From Mycteria americana (taxonomy: Eukaryota > Chordata > Aves > Ciconiiformes > Ciconiidae): a stretch of 64,000 nt of DNA. The notes beneath the pieces are model-generated. The model was not told the origin of the DNA and did no database searches. It saw nothing but the letters and a program-made list of their open reading frames with translations. The DNA lies in assembly GCF_035582795.1 (NCBI RefSeq), contig NC_134367.1, positions 51,553,562 through 51,617,561 of the forward strand. Direction: 5' to 3'. The position numbers and the translations under genes are program-made. The stretch's first letter is position 1. Every line of letters begins with the position of its first letter. Shown piece after piece: positions 1 through 10,612 of this stretch.

Positions 1-469
1 GCTGGGTTGGCAGGCAGCAGCAGTTAGGAGACTTACGAGCAGGTTCGGCTGCTCTCAGAACAAAGCTGAGATGGGCACTGCACCCTAGACCGCCTTTCCC
101 CTCCATATTTCATACAATGATCTGGGCAGCTTCCAGTACTGTAAAATCCAATGTAATTATTTCAAACAGTAACTATACGCAAACAGAGGCAGAAATACTT
201 TCCCGTCACAACTTCCTTAGTCAAGTTATATAGAAGGTCTGCAAAGCACATAGCACAAAAAGGCAGAAAATGGGCATAAGCCTGCAGTGATAAGCTGAGA
301 GCAGAGACTCTGAGAGCTCTTCCTCCCATTCTGACCGGAACAGGGTGTTTTAAAACTCATAATACTGTTAAGAGTTAGCACATAGATAAAGGATTCACTC
401 TTACTGCATGCTTTCTGTATAATCTATTACTTTCACATATCCAATTCCAAGGAAATCATAACTGATTTG

Positions 470-474
470 GTAAG
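470..474. repeat. Left target-site duplication GTAAG
   Basis: Five bases identical to 1008-1012, directly abutting the LTR terminus. This is the host sequence duplicated at integration. Confidence 0.8.
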
Positions 475-1007
475 TGTCGTGGTTTAACCCGGCAGGCAGC
501 TAAACACCACACAGCTGTTCACTCACTACGAGAGAATCGGGAAAAAGTTAAAGCTCGCGGGTTGAGATAAAGACAATTTAATAGGACAGAAAAGGAAGGG
601 AAAACAATAATAATGATAAAACAATATACAAAACAAGTGATGCACAATGCAATTGTTCACCACCCACTGACCGATGCCCAGCCAGTTCCTGAGCAGCAGA
701 CGTGCCCCCCCCAGCCAAATCCCCCAGTTTTTGTTCAGCATGACGCCATATGGTATGGAATAGCCCTTTGGCCAGTTGGGGTCAGCTGTCCTGGCTGTGC
801 CCCCTCCCAGCTTCTTGTGCACCCCCAGCCTCCTCGCTGGCAGGGCAGGATGAGAAGCTGAAATGTCCTTGACTTAGTGTAAGCACTGCTCAGCAACAAC
901 TAAAGCATCAGTGTGTTATCAACATTATTCTCATCCTAAATCCAAAACACAGCACTAGACCAGCTACTAGGAAGAAAATTAACTCTATCCCAGCCAAAAC
1001 CAGGACA
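475..1007 (-). mobile_element. Solo avian endogenous-retrovirus LTR with 5-bp target-site duplication
   Basis: A 533-bp element begins TGTCGTGG and ends CAGGACA, so it has the TG...CA termini of a retroviral LTR. It is flanked by perfect 5-bp direct repeats GTAAG (470-474 and 1008-1012). No internal gag/pol/env sequence is adjacent, so this is a solitary LTR left by recombination. The sequence matches an LTR type I recall as abundant in neoavian genomes. The polyadenylation-type hexamer ATTAAA reads on the minus strand (about 578-583), which sets the orientation. A 5-bp duplication fits class III (ERVL-like) elements. The overlapping open frames at 526-822 (-) and 613-861 (+) are LTR sequence, not genes. 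The exact family name is not assigned. Confidence 0.88.
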
Positions 1008-1012
1008 GTAAG
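1008..1012. repeat. Right target-site duplication GTAAG
   Basis: Five bases identical to 470-474, directly following the LTR end ...GGACA. Confidence 0.8.
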
Positions 1013-2253
1013 ACATAATTTTTTACTTTATTCTTCCTTTTACAGAATCTTTATAGACTTAAAGTACCTTCCTTCCCATTTTCCTAAGAAGCTACGCTGC
1101 TGATACTTTCAGGGCCCATAGCAATATTAATACTTGTGGTTTGCTTTTTTTTCTGCATGAGTTTTGGGCAATCTGTTTTCACTGCATGGAGCCACCAGAT
1201 GATCCCTCCTGAGTCCACTACAATTCTCACCCTTCCAAATCTCTCCTGCCCTATTGAGAAACATGAGGTCCCAGCAATGTGTATGCACCTCAGCATGTCC
1301 TTTAGGCCATGAACTTCAGGTGAAATGGTGGCCCTCCAAACCCCTCTTAATAGTTGGTCTGGGCCAACAATCCATAGATGCCCTCAAGACTAAACATGTC
1401 TGCTCTGGCTTTTGCCAGTCTGCATTACCAAGAGTCACGTCTCCTCTTCAGATGCACCACTGCCTCTCCACGGAAATCAAAGGCATTGCCTCCAAACAGA
1501 GGAAAACACATCCTCCATACAACCAGGCAATGTACCAACATTGCAGAGAACTAGCAATGCTGTCAGCTTAGGTGCTTGGATACTCAGTTCTCTGAAAGGA
1601 AACAGCTCTTAGTGCCTGGAATTTCTGAGTGATTTTAAGCAAAAAGCAGGAAAACAGGTGACACTGAGAAACCGTATGTGTGTCCAGATGCTGTGCTTGA
1701 AAGAGCTAAAGACTTGCTTAGTAATGAAGGGGTTAAAGATACCTATGTGCTCTAAAGCAGTGCTCCCTACAGAGTGATGTAATTTCAGGACGTTGTCCAG
1801 GCTTTTCGTCACAAATCCTGCCTTCCCGAGGGAAAGGAGGGTAATCCCTAGAGAGCAATAGGAGAGCACTCGTCCAGTTTGTCCCAGGACAGCTATATGT
1901 GCCAAAGGAGAGGAGGAGAGAGCCCATGCTGTGATGAGAAACACAGGCGAGTGTTCATGTTGTGAGCAAGCTCTCTGGGGCGGGAGTTCTCCCTCTCCTT
2001 TCTCCTTCTCCTCCCTTTTGGTCCACAACATGGCGCACAGCGAGCCAACCCTCGGTGTTTTTCTACAATGCATATAGACTTATTTCTAGACACCTTCTCA
2101 GAAAGCTAAGAGAAGAGCTAACGAATGCTGTGGGGAAAACACCATGACAGGCATTTAAAGTAGTTTTTAAAATAACAGAAATTTACATATTTAAATTGTT
2201 TATAAATCTATAAATTATACACTATGTTATATTGTACATCTATTGTATGACAG

Positions 2254-2350
2254 CTGATGCTTTTGGAAGATGCTTGGAGAGAACTGTTTGTTCTAGGAAT
2301 AGCACAATGGGCCATTCCAGTTGATGCTAACACTCTACTGGCTGTATCTG
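2254..2350 (+). CDS. NR2E1: NR2E1 exon a ([15 protein letters not shown]...LLAVS)
   Basis: A 97-base exon between a CAG acceptor (2251-2253) and donor GTAAGA (2351). It encodes [12 protein letters not shown], then [12 protein letters not shown] and NTLLAVS, ending with the first base of a Gly codon. This is the nuclear-receptor LBD signature region around helices 4-5. Confidence 0.95.
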
Positions 2351-5300
2351 GTAAGAATTGCACAATTTAATGACTTTGTTACAAAAATTACCATAAAAAT
2401 ACATTACTGAAAAAAGAACAACATGTAAAGAATAACAAATTCCTACTGAACAATAGAGCATACCTGTCATTTATAAATCTATATTTAAATGCAAATAATG
2501 TTGTTTTGTTGTATTCATGACTGCTTGCATTGTCATTTAAATGCAAATTACTGTGTTTGTTATCATCCAAGAGAAGATTTTATATTAACTTTCATACAAT
2601 ATAGTCAGTTTACATGGAACCAGATAGACAAGTGTGACAATAGAGTGGATATTGATACAGAGGATTTTGTCAGAAATCAATATAAAATAAAGCAAATGCC
2701 TTTAATATTATTTATTTCATCTGTTTCTGTTTTAGGCATGAATGGTGACAATACAGATTCTCAGAAGCTGAATAAAATTATTTCAGAAATACAGGCTTTA
2801 CAGGAGGTTGTGGCTAGATTTAGACAACTTCGGCTAGATGCTACCGAATTTGCCTGTCTCAAATGCATCGTCACTTTTAAAGCTGGTAAGCAGAAAGAAT
2901 CTCTTGCTCAGCTGGTCTGATAACTGTGAGGTTGCTACTTTAAAGCAAAAATGATGTTGTAGACCAGACATGGCATTATATCATCCAACAGGTTTCCCGG
3001 TATTGAATTCCAATAGTTGGTGTTACATTTTGAAAGGCTGACAGTGGAGTGCTGGGGAACTAATGGGAACGTTTAATTTCCATTGATAGCACTAGCTGAA
3101 CTGTTTTGACCCACCCAAGAATCAAGCTGAACTAGTAATTGATCTGCTTTCCAGTGCCTACACACAGTGGTTCCGAACTGAGGAGTTTCCGAAATGCTGC
3201 CGCCATAGCAGCCCTTCAAGATGAAGCCCAGCTCACTCTGAACAGCTACATTCATACCAGGTGATCGCTGTCTTCTCTCAATACTTCTTGCAGGTGTAGG
3301 GGTAAAATGACGCTCCCACTGTAGCGAAGGTGACATTTACACTGACTGAAATGGGGACTGGGCAAGCATACGTTGGCTGTCAGCCTGCTGGGATTTGGCA
3401 TTTCCTGATGAAATGAGGAACGTGGGATTTATTCAGACAAATTGAAAAGCGGTAAAAGGAGACGTCTTCCCCTGGGAAGTGATACCTGCTGTGGAACACT
3501 TTGCATTTCAGAATGCTATATTTTCCTCTACATTTTTTTCAGTTAAATACTGCTAATAGTGATGCTCAAAACAACATCACAACTCACAGCAGCATGAGCG
3601 CTTTTGACTCACGATCTCCAATACACTTCCCCATTCTCCCCATTTTGCAGACATTTCCCCCATTTCTCATTTCCCCCATTTTGCAGACACGGAAATCGGG
3701 ACACAAGGAAGTTAAATGGCTCTTCCAAGATGCTACCCTGAGTCTGTTCTCAGGTTGAAACGAAAAATCCAGAAATTGTGAATCCCATTTTGGTGCCGCA
3801 GCAGAGTGATGAGAATCATTGTTTGGGAAGAAAATATTCCCCTCTGTCCCATTAAGGATAAGTCCCATAGGATACAGAAATCTTAAAACCTGCTGTAAAA
3901 GCTGTAGCTGTCATCCCACAAAGTGTGCAGGGGTAAGCCCAGGACTGCATGAAACGTACTATGCAAAACACAGCCCCACGCTCTCTAACAGCTGGCTGTG
4001 AACAGATCAGTAGCCTCCTGCTATGGACCACTTCAGAGTGGTGGGACAGGGGAAGAGCCAGAAGAGTGCACCAACATCTTCTCCAACAGCTGCTCTGGCT
4101 GGTTCAGGACTTCTGGGGAGACCTGTGACAGGTCTTGTAAAGTCCATGTCTCAGTCCTTTAGCTGCAGTGGAGGTCCATGAGACTAGCACAGTGGGAGAT
4201 GGAGCGGTGGAAGAGGAACTTTTATACCATTTTTTCCTTCTGCAGCTTTGATCTGCTCTTATAATAGCTGTGTCTAGCAGAAGTCAACTCAGTGTCAGAG
4301 ATCAGATGGCAGCAGTCTCTGAAGCACTTCTGTTTAGTCTAAAGGGAATGGCCTGCCCTGGGGATGGGAGCAAAATTGCAAATACCATCCAGTTATGGCT
4401 AGTTCAGAGCAAAAAGAATAACTGCAGCACAGCAACCTCTTCCTGTTCTTACGGAAGGCCTTTCCCATGAAGATCGCTCCCTGGAGACCTTGAGTGAGCC
4501 AGGGCCTGTTGGAGAGAGAAGCCAGGGAGCAATGGTTTTATATGGCCATGGTTTCCACTCCAGGCATGGTGACTTTTCTATTGCATTTCTGCATTGCTGG
4601 AAATATTTAGCTACTGGGCTAAACAGTATCCGTTGTAAAGGTATCCTTTTACAAGGAAAAAAGTGCAGTCCACTGACAGGACTGCTGCACTGACTCCAAT
4701 GGGACAGGGCTTTCAGCTTGCATTTCCTCCTCAGGCTTGAACTTACCTTCCTGCCAGCGTTACAGCAGCATCAGCCCTTTGATCTCAGTGGAGTCGCTCT
4801 CAACAGGACGCAAGGGAGAGCAGACTGGAGAAGCAGAATGTTTCTCCAAATGACCTACTCCTTCTTATAGGGAGACCACTGTAAGCAGAGCTTTGAGAAT
4901 CACCGGTGTAAAGTCGGCGTAAGCACAGCTAGAATGCATATCCTGTGCTGTGTTGGCTTCAAAAGCTGGCAGAAAGGATGGAAAATATCCTATTACACAA
5001 ATACATTACCTGGGGATAAAACACAGCTGCTTTAACCAAAAAAAAATCTTTCTAAATGTCAATTGGTATTCAATGTATAAGGCAACCAAAAGGCGGCAAA
5101 ATGATTACCATGACAATCCAGCTAGGTTTAAATGGCACTTTAAATGACAGGGTATTTATTATAGGTCAAGCTCTTCCCTGAACTGCATCAAGAACATAGC
5201 TGTTGTCTGAGGGACAAGTCAGAGCAGGTCCTGTCTCTGTATAGCTACTGCTCTGAGGGAATAAACAAAGGAGCTAATCAAAACTCAGAGACATTGGTCT

Positions 5301-5661
5301 ATATTCTGCTAACCTCCACTATGAGAGTTTTCCCTGGGGTCAACCTTCTTGCTCATGTGAGTACAAAACACAGGGTTTTAGCACAGGTAGCACCCATCTG
5401 TACAATTTGCTAAATATTGGTCTTTTCTGTAAAGTAAAAGATTCTTTTTGGAAAAATATCTGAAAGCTTCAACAGGTTTTTCTCTCTCTGTCTCTCAGGT
5501 ATCCCACACAACCCTGTCGTTTTGGAAAACTTTTATTGCTTTTACCAGCTTTACGTTCGATTAGTCCATCTACAATAGAAGAAGTGTTTTTCAAAAAGAC
5601 CATTGGGAATGTACCAATTACAAGACTGCTTTCAGATATGTACAAATCCAGTGACATATAA
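2254..5661 (+). CDS. NR2E1: NR2E1 (TLX) orphan nuclear receptor, last four coding exons (partial gene)
   Basis: NR2E1/Tailless is an orphan nuclear receptor that acts mostly as a transcriptional repressor in neural stem cells, forebrain and retina (established knowledge). Four exons join in frame (2254-2350, 2736-2885, 3155-3260, 5499-5661) to give 171 residues plus TAA. They run from [12 protein letters not shown] through the [11 protein letters not shown] block to the C-terminus KSSDI. These match human NR2E1 from about residue 215 to 385 as I recall it, with essentially no differences. The segment covers the ligand-binding domain from its signature region to the last helix. All junctions are GT/AG and phases agree. 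The zinc-finger DNA-binding domain is outside the window. The downstream neighbour SNX3 is convergent. Identification is firm; the exact identity level was not computed. Confidence 0.97.
2351..2735 (+). other. NR2E1: NR2E1 intron, 385 bp
   Basis: Short AT-rich intron with donor GTAAGAATT and acceptor TTCTGTTTTAG. Nothing else is recognised. A translated frame runs through it into the next exon without a splice, which makes an artefactual longer open frame starting at 2489. Confidence 0.9.
2736..2885 (+). CDS. NR2E1: NR2E1 exon b ([17 protein letters not shown]...CIVTFKA)
   Basis: A 150-base exon encoding [20 protein letters not shown] and then a helix-rich stretch ending LKCIVTFKA. It starts by completing the split Gly codon and ends with the first base of a Val codon. 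Donor GTAAGC at 2886. Confidence 0.97.
3155..3260 (+). CDS. NR2E1: NR2E1 exon c ([15 protein letters not shown]...LNSYIHTR)
   Basis: A 106-base exon after acceptor GCTTTCCAG. It encodes [20 protein letters not shown] and then [14 protein letters not shown], ending with two bases of an Arg codon. Donor GTGATC at 3261. It is too short and in the wrong phase to appear as an independent open frame. Its reading was confirmed by phase agreement with both neighbours. Confidence 0.95.
3261..5498 (+). other. NR2E1: NR2E1 last intron, 2.2 kb
   Basis: Intron between donor GTGATC and acceptor TCTCTCAG. It holds an old MIR-like SINE relic near 3670-3760. A segment at about 4690-4930 (with the phrase ATCACCGGTGTAAAGTC) resembles a dispersed amniote repeat I can only partly recall. 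No coding exon is seen. Confidence 0.85.
3670..3760 (+). repeat. MIR/CORE-SINE-like relic
   Basis: The stretch CCCCCATTTTGCAGACACGG, followed by AAATCGGGACACAAGGAAG and TTAAATGGCTCTTCCAAG, parallels the well-known MIR 3' region (CCCATTTTACAGATGAGG, AAACTGAGGCACAGAGAGG, TTAAGTGACTTGCCCAAG). The opening phrase CCCCATTTTGCAGACA also occurs just upstream at about 3638-3653, so there is a small local duplication. Divergence is high, as expected of an amniote-age element. Family assignment is by eye. Confidence 0.55.
5499..5661 (+). CDS. NR2E1: NR2E1 last coding exon ([15 protein letters not shown]...KSSDI stop)
   Basis: A 163-base exon after the polypyrimidine acceptor TCTCTCTGTCTCTCAG. It completes the split Arg codon and encodes [20 protein letters not shown], then [20 protein letters not shown] and [13 protein letters not shown], then TAA at 5659-5661. 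The C-terminus is identical to the known NR2E1 end, where the last helix mediates corepressor contacts. Confidence 0.97.
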
Positions 5662-6032
5662 ATTACCTTAAAATAAAAAATCAAGATGGACAGTTTGAGA
5701 ACAACTTTTATCTATGGAGAATAAGCCTCAACTAACAAAATCTACAGGAAGCATAAGCCTGGGAATGTTTAGCCTTTAAACCCATTGACAAAAAATACCC
5801 CAGTAGATATGATTCTGCTGCTCTGAACAGAGTGATTTAGATCATGGAGAGAATGCTTTGTTTTACAGAAAAAGTGAAAGTGGTTGGAATTTGGCTGCTA
5901 TTCCTGTTACTACAGGATGGAGGCAATTCAGATGCCAGTCATAGTTAACAAAGACTCCGCTATTCTCTCATTTAACTGGCAGATCTGAGACAAAATGTGA
6001 AAGAAGGTACTTTGGTTTGTTCAGTATTTGGA

Positions 6033-6229
6033 ACCGGGTGACCAAACTTGGCTTCTGTTGTAACGTGAGATGCGGTGGCCTTCAGAACTGTTTTAAAAGT
6101 AGCCTATGTTGGGAAAATGTTTTTAATATGATAGGCAACATTTAAGACCAGGTTACCAAAACATTGCTTCTGCTATAATACATCATGAAGTGGCCTTCAG
6201 AACTGATTAAAAAGTAGCTTATGATGGCA
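6033..6229 (+). repeat. Two-copy degenerate duplication in the NR2E1 3'UTR
   Basis: An ~80-bp unit at about 6033-6113 is repeated at about 6147-6229. Both copies share, in order, ACCAAA, TTGCTTCTG or TTGGCTTCTG, the 17-mer GTGGCCTTCAGAACTG-like core, and TAAAAAGTAGCTTATG or TAAAAGTAGCCTATG. Identity is roughly three quarters by eye. The spacer is about 33 bp. Confidence 0.75.
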
Positions 6230-6489
6230 GCTCCATTCTTCCTGCAAAATGAACTGGTGATCTTTGACGCGGATGTCACCACAATTTGTTCGGTTAACAT
6301 CTCAAAGACAGAAGAGCTTTACACGCTTCCTCCCCAACCTTCCCTCCTTCTTCCACACACACAGACACACATTCACATACACACCTGAAAAGATACAAGT
6401 CAAGAAAGGAAGACTAAAACAGCAAAACCAAATACAATGGAGATGACCGCTTCAGTGACCTGCTGGCTGTCCTGTTGGCACAGTGCTGA

Positions 6490-6497
6490 AACCAAAG
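6490..6497 (+). promoter_or_regulatory. NR2E1: Candidate miR-9 target site in the NR2E1 3'UTR
   Basis: AACCAAAG is the reverse complement of miR-9 positions 2-9. TLX is a published miR-9 target in neural stem cells (established knowledge), so the site has a functional precedent. Whether this is the homologous position was not checked. Confidence 0.5.
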
Positions 6498-6917
6498 GCA
6501 ACAGTGGCCAAACTCTTTGTCAATGAGATGTGCAGAGAAGTGAAATGACTATTAAAAAAAAATCAACAGAAGGAATTTTATTTCAAAGAAATAAAGGATG
6601 TTGACTGATACAATGCTAACAATTTCCAAAAGTCTCCAATGCCTTTTTAGAAAACTCCAGGTTCTAATTTTGAAGCCTTGTTCGCCTACTCCCTCTCACA
6701 CACAAAAACGTTATAAGCTGCTTATTTGATGTATGAAAAATGTAGAAAAAACATTTAAAAATAGCTGCTGTACTTTTCAAAATTTGTTTTGTTATTAGGA
6801 ACTAGCACTGAGAAAAATCAGCACTTGGACTATCATAGAATGAGTAAAACTTTTCTTGTACAAAGTGGATTAACTGATTTGTGAAGTTAAAAAGTTGTAC
6901 TCATTGTATTTACAAAG

Positions 6918-6923
6918 AATAAA
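6918..6923 (+). terminator. NR2E1: NR2E1 polyadenylation signal AATAAA
   Basis: Canonical hexamer 1.26 kb after the stop codon, followed by T-rich sequence. It is the best poly(A) signal before the spacer. Confidence 0.6.
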
Positions 6924-7029
6924 AATATATTGAATTTAAATTACTTTCCACTGTTCTTTTAATGCCTGTCCTTCTATTTCTGGATTAGTTTCTTCCACTG
7001 TACCCTACTTACCAGGGAACAGAAATATT

Positions 7030-7187
7030 CTCTTTTAAAATGGATTGCCTTGGATGCTGTGGAGTCTCCATCATCAGAGGTTTTAAAAAACAGGTTAGAC
7101 AACCATTTAAGGAATAGCTTAAGGGATCCTGCCTTGGGGCAAAGGGACTCTGAAGTCCTGCATGAGCTGTTTTCTGTAATTCAAATA
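7030..7187 (+). mobile_element. CR1-type LINE 3'-end relic
   Basis: The order TGGATGCTGTGGAGTCTCCA, CAGAGGTTTTAAAAAACAGG, TTAGACAACCATTT, GGGATCCTGCCTTGGGGCA, then GGACTCTGAAGTCCT follows the conserved 3' portion of CR1/L3-like elements of birds and reptiles. It is 5'-truncated and diverged. No target-site duplication was found. Confidence 0.68.
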
Positions 7188-7593
7188 TACACCTGCTACA
7201 AGGCTTCCTTCTCAAGGAGCTGACACAGAGCTTTTCCTAGGACACAATACTAAACAGATCAGAGGTCTAACCTAGTGTAAGTCTTCCGTTTCATGTTATT
7301 ACAATTTTAATATTGGTGAATTGTGCAGCTAACAAAGGGTGACGAGCACAAAAACAGTGCTTCAATTAAAAAGATTCTGAGGTTTTATTAACGTGTCCAA
7401 TTGTGTAATCACACCAAAGAAAGAGGTAAGCAGCTCCCAATGCACAGGAACAAGTTGGCAATAGGAGAAGGGAAATATATCATTCATATGGCAATGAATG
7501 ATTGAAGAGCCATGCACACTAAAATGACAGATGGAAATGTACAGTGTGTATCAACGGTTCATTGGTTTTCGGTGTCAAGGAATACAGATCACA

Positions 7594-7665
7594 AGTGAAA
7601 TCCTAGCTCCATTGACTCCAAGCACCAAAATCTCACGTGTTTCAGAGGTCAAAGTTTTCACCCCA
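7594..7665 (+). repeat. Ancient amniote dispersed-repeat relic
   Basis: GTGAAATCCTAGCTCCATTG followed by GACTCCAAG and, further on, AGGTCAAAGTTTTCACCCC resembles an old interspersed sequence common in reptile and bird introns (GTGAAATCCTGGCCCCATTG). Recognition is from memory only. Confidence 0.35.
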
Positions 7666-9934
7666 TCTCTCTTCCATTTGTGCAGTTTGCTAGGTCTCAC
7701 ATTCTGCCCTTTCCAAGACAGCCAGACCATAAAATATACAAGACCATTCTTTTGATGAGTCAGGTGAGACAAAGCATGGACTACGGGACTTTGAAACATC
7801 TTCTATACAAACTAGCATGGAGCACTTGAGAACGTGTTTACCACAGGGCATAGCACATTCTTCGAAAGAAACCAACAAACACTTTATGAAGTGTTCTTAC
7901 TGCACCTATAATAACCTTCAATGGTTTTCTGCTCTCTACACTAAAAAGAACTGGGCAGTGCAGAAAATCAGCTGTGACTCTCCACTCTGTGACAATTCAG
8001 TTTATGAGCTAAAGAAGTTGAACTCACTGCTGTGCAGAACCCACAACAGAACACTTGTTTCACTAAGATCCATGCTGCTATCCCAGAGCAGCAATAAACA
8101 TGAACTGCATCCATGCTGCAAGGCAACTGCACTCTGCCATGTGCTGTAGTCCCAGTCCCTAGATCACCCAGGCTAGAGGATGCAAGAGAGTGTACCGGCT
8201 TTCTCCCAGTTGCAAAGCAGGCGGGGCAATGGGTGCACACCCATATCTCATCCTCTTACCTGCAGGACCTAGCCCAGCTGCAGAGCAGACTTACAAGCTG
8301 GGAACAATGCCCAGATCCCTGTGGTTTAGGCACAGCTCAGATCACATCTTCCTCTCAGTACTGCAGGTTGCACAGAAGCAGAACCAGTTACACTACACTA
8401 GAACTAGGGTCTCTAGTTAGCCTTGAAAGACTGAAGGCCAGGTGAAATCCCAGGGTCCAGTGCAGATGTCCTGTCAACCTCAGAAGCTAACACTCTAAAG
8501 TCCTCACTTCAGAAATAGGAATACTTTGACATCAAGCATGCAGCTTTTCCCTCTTCAGCTTAATTCTTTTTTTCCACAGCAGATGATACAGATTGTGTCA
8601 TCATCTTTTAGGGATAAGATGGGGCATTTACTCTGATTTCTGAAAGAAGCTTCTCAGAAAAGAACACTTGAAAAAAGAACAACTTGCTATGTATCTAAAC
8701 TTCAGTAATAAAACTTCACGTACATTTAGCCCTTCTTTCCCTGTTTCCAAGAATAACTCAATTTTTAAGTGCAATTCAACAAGCACAGGGAATTTTAGAA
8801 TTGATTTTACGTTATCAAAAACTTCTTGAAAAGCTAGACTGGGTTGAAAAGTTAGACAGCTCTGGGCTGCAAGTGGACTCTGTCAGTTTTGGTCCCTGGT
8901 TTCATGAAGAGGACTGTTGGAAAGATTCAGCACTGTCTTTGTTAAGTATGAGGGGGAAAGAGCAATTATTTGAGCATCTAACTATTCAGTGTAGCTAGTC
9001 ACTAGTACTACATATAATCCAGTCAGCCACCACTGTTTTGTCAGTTCAGTCTTTTACATCCAGATTTCCATAAATGAGTCTAATGGTCTTAAAGGAAACT
9101 AATAATTTTGCCAGTAAGTTTGTAGGATGTTCTTGACAGTGATAAAAAGTATTGGTAAGAAGGAAAAAGCAACAGAGCCAAATCTAAGCCAACATGTACT
9201 GTTACCAAATGGCACAAAACACTGGATCAGATTGCTACTACTGTTCTTGAATCTGTTTTCAAGAGCATCTGGATAGGCAACTCCCATGTCACATTTGGAA
9301 GCACTAAGGAAGTTTCTCCAGCCATAGAAGCATCTAGTGAGAAAGAAGATTTCAGCAGTGTTGCTTGTGAACTGCAGTTCAGGCATCAGCCACCTACATT
9401 TCACCAGTGGTCAAACAAGCACAATGCTTCCCTTCCTTTAATGTTCAGGGAAGTGGTCTATGATCACATCTTGCAGCAGGCATGTATGACTTCACATCCC
9501 TAATTGTAGTTGTAGAGCAGAGCTACTTAAATCTACAACTGAAGTTAGAGTAGGTCATGTCAACATTCCTTTCTCTGTAGGATGGTATAATTTTCACTTG
9601 CCAGTTGAAGCTAGATTGATGCTTCTCATGCCAAGTAGAAAGGTACTCTTTTCCCCAAACATATTGAAGCCACAGATCTGTTGACTGCTTACCATGAACA
9701 GGGTTCCAGCTTTGGCTCCACAACACAGGAACAGCCTTCAATACCTTTATATGTTAACACTTGAGCAATGAGTGCCAGCATCTAAGGGTATTTGGTGCTG
9801 GCTGTTAGTAACACAAGACCACATTGCAGAAGAGCATCACAGCAAGGCTGAAACACCAGTTCACTTAGTATAGTCAAGTCCCTGCTTCTCAGAAAGCAGA
9901 TACCCCACACTCAAGGTCAAGAGTGACGAGACAT

Positions 9935-10506
9935 TTGAAGTGCATTTTCACTTTTATTTCAAAACTTTAGACAAGTTACTTTAGTATATAAATTTGATTT
10001 TTTCCTCTTACAGAATATAAAGATAATTCCCTCATTACTTCAGTATAAAGTGTTTTACAAGCTTGAAGACAATTGCATAAGTGTTTCTCACACAGGGTAT
10101 CAGAAATAAAGCAGTCTTTCTACAGAAGTTCAGACAGATGACTACCTCAGAAACAGCATAGCAGTTTAGTCAAATACAAGTGAACACGTGACTCTACAAC
10201 TGTGCAAGTTCAAGTAAGGCCAAGTCAGTAAACATTGTTAAGTCATTGCAAATAAGAGTGGAAGGTTTGTGAGACATTGCAAGGGGTGGATGGTCTCATA
10301 GTATAATACTCTTAAATCAAGGATTCAGAGGGATTTAGCTAGAAGACAAGTGAGTTCTTTAATGCTATAAAGCATATGCAAAGACTAAGCAGTGTACTGA
10401 TGTTAGTGGAGACTTCGTGCCTGTTTATCCTCAGCATGCTAAGAAACTACAACCTCTTAAAACCAAGCATAAGAACCACTAATGTTTGAGAAGATGGTTT
10501 CAGAAC
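9935..10506 (-). other. SNX3: SNX3 3' untranslated region
   Basis: Follows the SNX3 stop codon on the minus strand to shortly after the AATAAA hexamer (9953-9958 on the plus strand as TTTATT). About 570 bases. The cleavage point is inferred. Confidence 0.65.
9953..9958 (-). terminator. SNX3: SNX3 polyadenylation signal AATAAA
   Basis: Read on the minus strand as GAAATAAAAG, about 550 bases after the SNX3 stop. Longer 3' ends are possible: another minus-strand AATAAA lies near 7385. Confidence 0.6.
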
Positions 10507-10612
10507 TCAAGTATGTCTTATTTTGGATGGTGTGTAGTTTTTGTCTATTACTTCATCTTGTAAGAACATATGAAGACAGCGCTCATTCTGTGCCAGTGGG
10601 TGGCCTGCAACC
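10507..10612 (-). CDS. SNX3: SNX3 exon 4 ([17 protein letters not shown]...KIRHT stop)
   Basis: A 106-base coding part that completes a split Lys codon. It encodes [20 protein letters not shown] and then [14 protein letters not shown], with TGA at 10507-10509. The acceptor on the minus strand is TTTCTTCTCCAG. Confidence 0.96.

Larger units (their letters stand above)
1..2253 (+). other. NR2E1: NR2E1 intron (3' part), before the first visible exon
   Basis: The window opens inside an NR2E1 intron, which ends at a CAG acceptor at 2251-2253. Apart from the solo LTR at 475-1007 I see no coding exon and no recognisable RNA gene. The open frames here (for example around 1254-1571 and 1609-2073) lack splice sites, family similarity or plausible start contexts and read as chance frames. 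The DNA-binding domain and the N-terminal part of the ligand-binding domain must lie to the left of the window. Confidence 0.8.
5662..6945 (+). other. NR2E1: NR2E1 3' untranslated region
   Basis: About 1.28 kb from the stop codon to just after an AATAAA hexamer at 6918-6923; the cleavage point is inferred. The UTR contains a two-copy degenerate duplication (6033-6113 and 6147-6229), a (CA)-rich patch near 6354-6385, and a miR-9 seed match at 6490-6497. The open frame at 6264-6446 is not supported as a gene. Confidence 0.75.
6946..9934. other. Tail-to-tail spacer between NR2E1 and SNX3
   Basis: About 3 kb between the inferred 3' ends of two convergent genes. It contains a CR1 3'-end relic (7030-7187) and an older repeat relic (about 7594-7665). 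Open frames of 60-110 codons (for example 7817-8149 and 8113-8445) lack any recognisable family and are taken as chance frames. Confidence 0.7.

Noticed and set aside
526-822. 98-codon minus-strand open frame
   Set aside because: Lies wholly within the solo LTR and shows no gene family. LTRs do not normally encode protein.
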